DNA of 64,000 bases from positions 6,189,501-6,253,500 of the forward strand of contig JAUIMM010000135.1 in the NCBI GenBank assembly GCA_031769625.1. The letters are read 5' to 3'. The DNA comes from Taudactylus pleione. Its lineage: Eukaryota; Chordata; Amphibia; Anura; Myobatrachidae. How positions within the stretch are numbered: the first letter of the stretch is position 1; each line of letters begins with the position of its first letter. The notes under the pieces were generated by a model, which was given only the letters and a program-made list of their open reading frames with translations, searched no databases and was not told the origin of the DNA. Below are positions 54,925 through 64,000 of the stretch, piece after piece. Position numbers and translations under genes: made by a program.

Positions 54925-55153
54925 GATACTTTTGCCCTGTCTTTCATCACTAAATATAGTACATGTGCTAAAGATATAATAAGAATAAGAATTTAGAAAT
55001 TTTGGTGTTAGATAAATTTCTCTCTCCATGTCTGGGTGAAATACCATCAATAATATTTCAGAAGGCTAGAAATTTAAAAAATCATCTCTCTCCAAGTTTT
55101 TTTTAGTAATAAGACCAATACAGCTATTTTTTTTACAAGGAGATACTAATTGG

Positions 55154-55606
55154 TTGAAGAAAACAATAGGCTGTTTTAGATGCGGAAAGACTGCCTGTAT
55201 CACTAGTAAATTTATTAAACATAGGAGTATGAACTTTTCCTCTTTGTCAGGAAACTCCTCTTTGTTGGAGTTTAACATTGAAAGTTTTATAAACTGTCAG
55301 TGTAGCTATGTCATTTATCTTTTAAGCTGCGAATGTGGAAAACAGTATGTAGGCAGAACTAATAGAAGCTTAAATGTTAGATTTTTAGAACATAGGAGGA
55401 ACATACTAAAGAGAAATTTGAACCACTGTGCTTCGAGGCATATGGCCCAAAATCATGAAGGTAGCATTGATAGTTTAAAATTACAGGGTATTGAGGTGAT
55501 TAACAGTACCCCTAGAGGAGGGGATAGATACATTCAATTATGTAAGCAGGAAGCTTATAGGATCTTCACCCTAGCCACATTGATCCCTAATGGCCTTAAC
55601 GATTGA
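55154..55606 (+). pseudogene. Penelope-like GIY-YIG endonuclease domain
   Basis: 150 codons. CFRCGK near residue 7 is part of the cysteine linker. The endonuclease core is YVIYLLSCECGKQYVGRTNR then RFLEHRRNI: the GIY-YIG pair appears as VIY and YVG, with Arg and Glu/His at the expected positions. GIY-YIG enzymes nick DNA, here the target site. The domain itself is uninterrupted and ends LIPNGLND before TGA. Confidence 0.85.
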
Positions 55607-56849
55607 GTTGAACAATATTAAGTAATAACTACATTAGTTTTTGCTGCAGACTGTGTTCATCTTTTGAGCTTGAACTGTTGTAATTGTGCCTTATATTTTT
55701 GACTACTGATTATACCTTCTAAGTGTTCTATTCTAGACTGTCTTTCTAAGCATTCAGATAATCCGGTTATAAATTTAATAATAAAAATATGAACGCCAGA
55801 TTATGAGTAGAGGGTAAGAGCGGAATTACTCACCCCTCCCCTCACTCCAGCTAGCAGTGGCTAAGAAAACAGGAGGTTGAGCAATGCGCTGGGACTTTTA
55901 GGTATGTGGCCTGCCGTCCTCCCTCCCTACATTAATTAACAAGTTGTAGCGACTAACAACGGTTTAGAGAATAGGAGGTCGAGTACAACACCGGGACCTC
56001 TAAGTTTGAGGCCCGCCACACTCCCTCCCTTCATTAAATAACAAGCTGTCCATAAAGACTGAAGCATAGCGCTAAAGACTAAGGAATAAATACAGCTAAG
56101 CGCTCTCCCTCTTTTTATGCTTAATTTCCGATGGATACAAAATTACCTGCATCATGTGAACCTACTAAATATCGACACCACTCATCCGTGACTGTGTAAA
56201 TTTGGCAGTGTGATCGCTCAATGTTATTTTAAAGGGGAAATGAGGACACAAGTGTCTGTTTTTATGCTTGGCCTTTTTTATTACCTGTTTTAACAATCAG
56301 CTGAACTGGAGTTTATTAATCAATTATTTGTTGATGTTATTATATTTTTTGTTTCTTATTTTTATTTTAATAAAATTATATATTAATTGTGCTCCCTTGG
56401 TGGTACTTCTGTACTTGATTATATTTATATTTTTTGGTAATAACAGTTTTGCCAAAGCTGGGAGCTGCATTTTTAATACAATTTATGTGGATACATAATT
56501 TTTATATGGTGGCATAGGTTATATTGTGCTAGGGTTTAATCTTGTTGTAATCTTCACTTTGTTCATATCAAATGTGAGTTTAATTTTATGAGTCACAATT
56601 CTCTTATAATGTCCATATTAAACATACATGCTTTATCCCCAGTGGAATTGCTACATATATTTAACCAGCGGTACTGAATATATGTTTTAAACACACCATT
56701 TCCAACATTTTCTTTATGCACAGTATTTTCTTATATCTAATTTTTAACTTTTTTCAAATATTTTACCTAATTGATAACCCTGAATGATACAATTTTAACT
56801 ATAGATTAATAAAGAATATTGAAGTTTTCAACAGTAATTTCAACACTCA

Positions 56850-57323
56850 GGGCCTGATTCAGACCCGCTCGCGAGCGCTGAGCGCTCGCAAGTGGGTCGA
56901 TGGTGCCCTAGTGCACATGCGCGAGAACCTACTAACGACGGGGTAGCCGTCGTTATGGGTCTCGCACCAAAGGGGGCGCGGCGGGGCGTGGCTGACAGAT
57001 GGAGGCGTTCCCATGGGAACGCCTACCGTCTGGTCCGTCCCCACTGACATCACTAGTGATGTCAGTGGGAGTGATTTTGGCTCTGATAGAGCCAAAATCA
57101 CTCCAGGGCTTGCGGTCACCGAGACCCTACCGCAGGGTCTCGTCGCAAGCCCGATGGTCGTGATGGTCTTGACCATCGCGACCATCATCATGGACGCTCG
57201 CATAAGCTGTGGGTGGTCACCCACAGCTATGCGAGCGGCCAGGGGGCTGCTCCAAGTTTAGGTAGGAGGGCCCTGATTCAGAGCGAGCGCTCTGGTCAGA
57301 GCGTCCAGCTCTGAATCAGGCCC
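56850..57323. mobile_element. Harbinger-type MITE with TCA target duplication
   Basis: 474 bp from GGGCCTGATTCAGACCCGCT to CTCTGAATCAGGCCC. TCA on both sides (56847-56849, 57324-57326). The internal perfect palindrome 'actgacatcactagtgatgt' lies near 57045. Collinear with 48491-49020. 57330-58430 holds no gene I recognise. Confidence 0.88.
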
Positions 57324-58439
57324 TCAGTGTGATCTGAATGAAGTGCACCATAATAATTACTCTACTTCCCTTTGGTTACTTTTGATGATGTAAATATTAG
57401 AGTATATGGTAGCACCTCAGTAATAGGAAGTATTCAGACATATATAATTCCCTTGAAATATTCTTGATAGGATTATTAACTAGGAGAATCTCTTTCAATA
57501 ACTGAGTCAGCATCACACATAAATTCAATGAGCTGATAGTAATTATTTACTTCACCGTAACTATTATTACTGGTGCGGGACCAAACATAATCTTTGTATA
57601 AGACTTCACCTACCTAAGTGCTACTGCAAGCTTTGATGGTGCAGCTGATGACACACCAGGATGGATTAGCGAGCCTGAAAATGGGCATCTTAGTGTGATC
57701 AGAATAGGCTGTGGCATTAGCATAAAGATGCAGGTGCATGTACATCCACCTTAGAATGACCAGCACTGTATGTGGAGGTCCCTGAGATCCAGATTCAGAG
57801 GTGGATGCAGTGTCGATGTCAGACACAAGTGGCCGATGCTTTCAGTCTGCACAAGTGTCCCGTTGATCCCACAGTATTACACAGCTGTGTAGTACATAGC
57901 TCCTGCATGACCCCATTGTTTGTACCAGTTACCGCTGTTACTGCAAGACCGGATGGTCCTCTCCCGATTGCCACTATTCTCCACTACCTGATGCTGTGAG
58001 TATGGCTTTATTGCTGGATACTTTAATAAACCTATAACTCTGGTTAAAGATAACTGTGAAGCCTGAGATTCATGATACACATTCTCCTGTTGTCTATTAC
58101 TAACCTCTCCGGTTCTACACCAAATAGGAAACATATACTGTATCAACAGGACCAAATGCTCTACTCCTCATGTATTACTTCTCCATGTGTCTCCTTTTCT
58201 TATCCTCTATACTGAACGGAGGTGCCTGAGTTCCTCTATTAGATTATACTATCTTTTCTGCCTGAGAACTGACAAAATCAAATGGCACTGGCGCCATTTT
58301 ACCAGAGATTTGTACATGGATACAGTCTGCTCGGCACATGTGCTGATGAGAGAAAGGGTGAGGTCCTGCCCGGAGACTGCATACAAGCTCATTTCTACCT
58401 TGAACTTCCCCTTGCAGCCTTGTTTACAGATGTGTCCTC

Positions 58440-58804
58440 CAGTGGCGTCACAAGGGGGGTGTGGGCCACACCCAGGTGTCACGCGCCAAGGGGTGATACT
58501 AAAGTGCAGACTCCCCCTCAGTGACAGGAGCCAGGTGCTGCACTGTAGAATTACGTGCATCACTTGCCTCCTGTCACAGTAAAGGAGCTGGCACTAAAAG
58601 TACAGTGGTACATGGCGGCAGTCCGCACCTCTCGGACCCCCTTGAGAGACTTAAACTGGGATTCGGGTGTGTGGACCCACCCTCAAACATGAGGCCACAC
58701 CCCATTATCATGAGGTCCTGTCCCCTTTTCCCCGGCATGCCGCTGCGCCATACACACTGCTCCGCTGCCTGCACCGGGTGCATCTAAAGATAGGGACATC
58801 ACTG
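58440..58804. mobile_element. hAT-type MITE
   Basis: 365 bp. Left end CAGTGGCGTCACAAGGGGG; complement of the right CAGTGATGTCCC. Flanks GTGTCCTC (58432-58439) and GTGTCTTC (58805-58812) agree at seven of eight bases. Shares 'gataggagcc-ggtgctgca'-type interior with 42222-43092. 58810-60250 has a short C-rich/(AC)n tract near 59220 and no gene. Confidence 0.75.
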
Positions 58805-61281
58805 GTGTCTTCTTCCATTTTGGTGCCTTGACAGCAAACATGCACACCTATCCTGCCATGCATGCGTGTGCCATTGTATGCCAGACTGCGGCAGCATTCA
58901 CACCATTCAAAACTATGGAAACAGGTGTGAATGTAGCATGTGTACCATTTGTCAGTGCCTGACTTGTGCCATACGTCGCATGATTTGCCGCATTAGCAGC
59001 AAAGATACAAGAGGACACACCTGCAGCTTTTTTGTAAAAAATTACAAAATCAGATTGGCACCCCAAATCGTTAACACTATACAGTACCTATAAGCTGACA
59101 TTCCAATGCATGGGACTGTCATGCATGACAGGACCTTATTGAAAGTAGTAGTATGTAATAAATGTGTTTATTTTTCCAAGATTCCAGTTAGAAGCAACAG
59201 AATGCAGCTTGCGCTCCCCCCTCCCCCCCCCACACACACACACATGCGAGAGGCGCCAATGTGCAGGATGAGAGATGTGCAGTTAGGTGAAAGACCGCAC
59301 ATTACACCCTTCATGCAGTTCAGGGATTAGTACTGCTACTGCAGCAGCCTTTTAATGTCGTATAATATGCAACCTGACCCCTCCTACTCCCTGGTGGTCC
59401 CGGCAGCCAACCTCACCTTTAACATGATTAAGGTGCTGGCTGCGGTCTAGGCTACTCCTCCCCCAATTGCGGTGCTGCCGCCTCTGTCCATGGGACTCTC
59501 TGCCTCCTCCTCACCATGGTGCCAGCTCCCCATAGTACCGCCTCCTTGTCCCAGTTGGCTACACCCCCAGGACTCCTTGAGGACTACTCACAAGGCAGGC
59601 AGAGATCTGATTTAGGGGCGCCTAAATTATGTTTTCACCCATCCCCTCAATTTAAAAAACGTTTTGATACCTCTGATTCTAGTTATGCCAAAATGGAATG
59701 AAGAAGACCCTTGCCCCATAGATATAAGTGTGTAATAAGGTTATGAATGATGGTGTATGGTGGAGTGTTCATTTAATTAACATTTTTTTTTACACTGTGC
59801 ACATTGATATTTTCTTACATTTTTTTACAGGTGCTCTACAAGCGGGCATGCTGGCAATTCTAGTTCTCCAAGTACCAGCATGTTTTAGCAAGAGCTAGCC
59901 TTGGCCTGTCATAGGAATTTAGGTATGAATGTGATTTATGAATGAAAATATATGTTCAAGTTATGCTATGGGGACAATAAGAAGCTCTATATTTAAAAAG
60001 CCTATAAAATCTTACCTCTATATTCATATTTTTATGATTCCTGTTATCTTGCTTTTTAACACAATGTTTTACTATGAAAATAGAGTCACCATGTGTGTCA
60101 CAACAAGATGATAATGGCTTTAAGCTCTGGGTAATATAACTATCGTCAATTTCTGAAAGTGCAAGAGTGTCATTCTGTGTGATACTCTGTGACTATTTAT
60201 GCATGTACAATATGCACCATTTGCTATGGGAACATGTCTGGATTTGGGGGACAATGGCCCTCATTCAGAGCCGCACGTTAACAACAGTACGCTCGTTGCG
60301 TTCCGATGTTGACTAACCGCGCATGCGTCGGTGTTACACTGCGCATGTGCGTACGGCAGATTGCGTTTTTTTTTTCTCTCGTTCCTAAAATAGCGTACAG
60401 GAAGTGACATGTCAAATGTGATTGACAGAACAGGGCGTTTTTGGGTGTTGACGGGGGTGGAGATGAAAAAACGCAGGCGTGGCGAGGCGTTTTTGGGGCG
60501 TACATACATTAGCAGATGCGAACGTCAAATGTGTTCGGACCGTCTCATACGTCACTGGAACATCCGCTTTCCCTTCAAAATGCTCGCACAGCTTAGGGTC
60601 AGGATTACTCGACCACATTGGCGATGGCCTTCTCCTCCGTCCCGGGACTCAACGATGGTGCTGCGATTAATCGCGGCTGGTCAGTAAAGTAATTAGTGTT
60701 GGATTGAAAACCGGCTTGGTATGTGTTTGGAAAGCAGTTTATTGGGATAGCACAAAAGCATACGCAGGTGGAAATCAGAGCTGCTAATGTCATGATTACA
60801 CAATCAATTAGCGTACATTTTGGGTGTTTTATTTTGGCCACAATTTGTTGGTTATGGCCTATTGTAACAATAATGTCATCATGTTTTAATTAGCTCCCCT
60901 TTTTTTTGGTTTACTGTGGAATTTGCATCGCTATGTGATTTTTTAAACGTTCCTTAAAGAGGCCTTTTTTTTTTTTTAAGAGGGTCAGTTTTTGCCTTTA
61001 GGGCCAGGATTAAATGTAACCCATTTGTACAATAATGTCACAATACAATGTCAGTTTTTTGTTTTAAATTTATTGTTTAAACACAAACAAATTGGCCTAA
61101 TATTTTGTTGCCTTTTTTTTGTGGCAAAGATATTTGTTAAAAAAAAAAAAAAAGCCATAACTGGTAACATAAACGTAAATACCAAATTTTAAAAAATTTC
61201 ACAAGAAAGGAGAGGGAAGTTTTGACCAGAAAGGAATATGAGCCAAGCACAGAAGGAGTGTGGGAAAAGTCGCCATTGCTG

Positions 61282-62568
61282 TCACCGTTTTCTCGCCCGT
61301 TTGGCTGGGTGAGGGTGGGCGCCAGACTGGGTCCGGGATGCCATCGGGCTGGCCTGTCCAGAGGCAGATGTTGTGGCCTCTGGACTAGGCACAGGGCTAG
61401 GCACATTTGGAGGATTGGCTGATGTTGTGCCAGAGGTGGAGGATCCGGATGTTCCGGCAGGAAGGGAGGTCGGCTCCACCATGTGCTGGCGAACGAGCTG
61501 CTCCAGGGCATCGGCGATGCGGATGTTGGCCCTGGTATTTTCCGCCAGGGCCTGAGCAATGGTCACGTTGGCCGCAGCATTTTGCTCCAGGGCCTCAGCC
61601 ACCCGTATCAGACTGGCGTCCATCCTCTGCAGAATCTCCGTATGGAAATCCGATTTAAAATTGAGTTCTGTGAGGAGGCCCACTGCCTGCGAGGGGGCAC
61701 GCCCTGGACTGGCTTCTGCAGGGTCCTCAGCCGGATGTACTGGTTCCTCCCCTGCAGAGCCAGCAGAAATTCTGCGGCCAAGGCTCCCCTCTGGAGCAGA
61801 CTCATCCGCCTCTGTCTCTGTTAGGAAAAATGCGAAAAGACTCACATTAGAATCTACATATTGGCACAATAGCATTTCAGAGTTGGTGACATCACAAGAC
61901 TTACCTTGGCCAACATGAGGAGCCGCAAAGTCTGGCATGTCCGTATCCATGTTGGACACGCCAAACACCTCCACAGCCTGCACACACCCCTGTGCCAGCT
62001 CTTCTAAGTCTGTCAACTCCAATGACACAGGGGTGGGACCCCCACCTGTCCCCCTTGCATGCCTAGCCCTGTCGGCAAGTTTTTGCTTGAGACGATATTT
62101 GAAGTCTGCCCATCTGTGGAATGAAATTGGAACCATTATCCTTTTTTTTACAATGGGGTTTGTTTATAGGATGGGAAAGTGTTTACTTACCGCCGTTTGA
62201 CATCCCGGGCTAGACGGACATAATCACCCACCCTATTGACAGCAACGGCGACCTCCTCCCACATTCTCCACTTCTGGCTTTGGCTCATATTCCTGGCTGC
62301 CTGGGGCAGGATGTCAACGCACTTCTGGATCAAAACCTCCATCTCCTTGCTTGTGAAATGTGGCTGCCTTTTTTTTTTGGCAGCTTTGGCGGGTTGACTG
62401 GGGCCAGCAGTCTCTTCCATGTCATCCTCCTCACCTATTTGGGTAAATATGCAGATTTAGCCACTTCACTACTTGCACAATATTATGTTTTAAAAGAATC
62501 ATTGAGACAAAATGCATGAAGGCCTTACCGCCGGATTTTTGGCCATTGTTTCCCTGGTCTGAAGCCAT
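61282..62568 (-). CDS. Harbinger Myb/SANT-like DNA-binding protein, 4 exons, 342 aa
   Basis: This partner protein carries the nuclease to the element ends. Exons: 62568-62529, 62434-62191, 62113-61905 and 61817-61282; all introns are GT-AG and the joined frame is open to the stop, 343 codons in all. The N-terminus starts MASDQGNNGQKSG. A basic patch (AAKKKRQ) precedes the Myb/SANT-like helix-turn-helix region at about residues 40-112 (FTSKEMEVL, QKWRMWEEV, DVKRRWADFKYRLKQKL), completed only by splicing exons 2 and 3. An acidic and Pro-rich middle leads to a predicted coiled coil (LLTELNFKSDFHTEI, RVAEALEQNAA) and a Ser/Thr/Pro-rich tail ending PAKRARKR, a likely nuclear signal. Exon 3 to 4 can also be read through without a shift. 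I see no break in it. Confidence 0.85.
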
Positions 62569-63067
62569 GTCTCTGCTTCCAGAATGAAATCAACCAGAAA
62601 TTAAATGTGATTTCGTGACGTATTTATACATGCGTCCTTAGTTTGCGGCCGCATCATTGATTGTGCGTCCCTATGATTCATCCTTAATTTGTGCGGGAAA
62701 ATAAACACTATTTATGGCTTGGTGTGTGTGGAGTCGAGGTTGCGTTGTTGGATTGTTGGCGGTTAAGTTGGTTGGATTTGGTTGTTTGCGGTTGGAGGAT
62801 TTGGCGGAGTTTGTTTTTTTTTTGTTTTGCTACAGTTGTTTTGGTTTTCCGTTCGCATTTTTTTGGTTTATTTTTTGCCATCGTTTCCTGATTTGGTAAG
62901 TTTTGTGCAGTCTAATTTGTGGCCAATTGGTGTCTACTTCTGGTTTTTGGTTTTATATATTTTTTTTTACACTAATTTCATCTATTTTAGTTTGTTTTGG
63001 CTTTCGGACCCAAAGACCTTTTTGTTGTAAATCTTATATATTCGAGTTTGGTAAGTCCATTATTTTT

Positions 63068-63146
63068 CTTGCATTTGCGAACTAATTAACGCATTTTTGA
63101 CTGTTGGTGTAGTGACTTGCATTTGCGAACTAATTAACGCATTTTT
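63068..63146 (+). repeat. 31-bp direct repeat between the Harbinger genes
   Basis: CTTGCATTTGCGAACTAATT continuing AACGCATTTTT occurs at 63068-63098 and, 48 bp later, at 63116-63146 without a mismatch. It lies in the 773-bp spacer between two divergent genes, so it could be a regulatory or transposase-binding site. That role is inferred. Confidence 0.85.
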
Positions 63147-63341
63147 CGAGGCTTATTCATCATGTAAACCAGTTTTGCTTTTCCCTTTTCCATTTTTGGG
63201 GTCCATTTGACCCCTATTTGACGTACGGTGTGCAATGTCATTTTCATCGATGGCCAAATGTGTGTTTCGCCTATTTTATGTGTTGGCTTGCACCAATTTG
63301 ACAAACATAAAATCACCCTCTAAATTTTTGATGTCTCATTT

Positions 63342-64000
63342 TTGGCTTTTTTACAGTTTATACGTATCATGACAATACCCCGGCATGTAAGCAGCTATGG
63401 ATGGTATCATAAAGCTAAGTTGTTTTATGTTACTTTTGGGGTGGCTCAAAAGCCTTACATTGTAAACTTTGAATTTCAGGTAGATCTGGGGCGAATTGTT
63501 CTGGCCCTGCTCCCGGAAGACGACCAACCTAAAACTCGTCCCAGGCGTAGGCATCGTAGGCATGCAAGGCCCCAGATATTTCGAACACGTGTCACCCTTT
63601 TTGGAATGCCCGATGATGAGGTTTTAAGACGCTACCGTCTACCTCCCAAAATCATCATAGACACTCTCTAATTAATAGAAAGTGATCTTGAGCGGCAAAT
63701 TGACAGTCCAACAGCAATACCACCACTGACGCAATTTATGGCGGGGTTACATTTCTGTGCTTCAGGATCGTTTCAAACAATGGTGGGAATAGTGGCGGGC
63801 ATCTCCCAATCCTCCTTTTCCCGGATCCTGAGGGCAGTGATGGAGGCACTTTTCAAGCACCTCCATCATTTTATTAAAATGCCTTTGGATATGGGTGCCC
63901 TTAGTGTGGCCAAGGCCAATTTTTACCAAATAGCTGGCTTCCCACACACCATAGGGGTTGTGGATGGTACTCACATACCACTTCAGCCTCCAGCACGGCT
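63342..64000 (+). pseudogene. HARBI1-like PIF/Harbinger nuclease, internal stop, truncated by window end
   Basis: DDE nuclease that cuts and inserts the element. The frame is open to a TAA at 63669-63671, after PPKIIIDTL, and then continues in the same frame to the window end (ESDLERQIDSPTAIPPLTQF, HFCASGSFQTMVG, FYQIAGFPHTIGVVDGTHI). The Asp of VVDGTHI (63963-63965) is the first catalytic residue. The true start is unsure: acceptors at 63353 (ttttttacag) and 63479 (gaatttcag) suggest an exon border, so the first ATG may be intronic. A run of Arg/His (residues 67-76) precedes IFRTRVTLFGMP. The second and third catalytic residues lie beyond the window. Confidence 0.85.

Larger units (their letters stand above)
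54432..56848 (+). mobile_element. Penelope-like retroelement, 5'-truncated
   Basis: It contains a reverse transcriptase C-terminal half, a linker with a zinc-knuckle-like segment, a GIY-YIG endonuclease domain and a long AT-rich 3' part (55607-56848). The 5' side abuts a MITE and lacks the RT N-terminus. The 3' border coincides with the MITE at 56850 and is not otherwise defined. Confidence 0.82.
60256..64000. mobile_element. PIF/Harbinger transposon, two-gene, right end outside window
   Basis: The left terminus GGCCCTCATTCAGAGCCGCA starts at 60256, with AAT before it as the probable TSD half. Subterminal DNA (60280-60620) is rich in 'gcgcatgcg' type short palindromes. The Myb/SANT-like gene (- strand, 62568-61282) and the HARBI1-like nuclease (+ strand, from 63342) are divergent, the usual Harbinger layout. 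The window ends within the nuclease. A 31-bp direct repeat lies between the genes. Confidence 0.9.

Noticed and set aside
61373..61918. + strand open frames opposite the Myb/SANT-like gene
   Set aside because: GC-rich antisense shadows of the last exons of the - strand gene.
1..64000. CRISPR arrays, operons, phage or integrative elements
   Set aside because: No regularly spaced short repeats with unique spacers and no dense coding; the tandem arrays found are minisatellites.

Overview
The window looks like intron-rich, transposon-packed vertebrate DNA, most likely from an anuran amphibian. The organism call is inference. It rests on MS4A genes with vertebrate splice structure, many hAT and PIF/Harbinger MITEs of the kind common in frogs, a Penelope-like element with a GIY-YIG domain, TTAGGG-type repeats and many (TA)n tracts. 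I saw no bacterial operons, CRISPR array, rRNA gene or functional tRNA gene.

Host genes. Two membrane-spanning 4-domain subfamily A (MS4A) genes point tail to tail. The last two coding exons of one lie on the + strand (3471-3593 and 5748-5855, poly(A) signal at 5939), and its 5' part lies before the window. A complete six-coding-exon paralogue lies on the - strand: 52778-52524, 43553-43443, 38235-38179, 35803-35645, 26847-26725 and 17713-17603. It encodes 271 residues over 35 kb. All five introns are phase 0 with GT-AG borders. The protein has a proline-rich N-terminal tail, four membrane segments, a tyrosine-rich second outer loop and a PPxY motif in each tail.

Layout. 1-6 kb: 3' end of the + strand MS4A gene, with hAT and Harbinger MITEs around it. 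6-17.5 kb: the space between the two 3' ends, filled with nested MITEs, a G-rich TTAGGG repeat and a 1.5-kb hAT element (13998-15490) holding a minisatellite. 17.6-52.8 kb: the - strand MS4A gene. Its introns hold a foldback repeat (18135-18986), purine-rich and pyrimidine-rich minisatellites (19380-21870), Penelope-like pieces (22568-25042), a LINE endonuclease scrap (25560), a near-intact 4.75-kb hAT transposon (28610-33359), a Tc1/mariner remnant (34454-35319), a tRNA-derived SINE (about 41857-42031), a 256-bp near-perfect palindrome (47425-47680) and two minisatellites near 50 kb. 52.8-60.2 kb: the 5' flank, with MITEs and a 5'-truncated Penelope-like element (54432-56848). 60256-64000: the left part of a two-gene PIF/Harbinger transposon, with an open four-exon Myb/SANT-like gene on the - strand and a HARBI1-like nuclease on the + strand that has an internal stop and runs off the window.

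The transposons explain most of the window. Many insertions still show exact target-site duplications, so the order of several events can be read. I found no convincing new molecular system. The most useful leads are the MS4A inverted pair, the hAT element with a single visible nonsense codon, the autonomous Harbinger with candidate MITE derivatives in the same window, and the inverted Penelope-type insertion with a possible degenerate ribozyme core.
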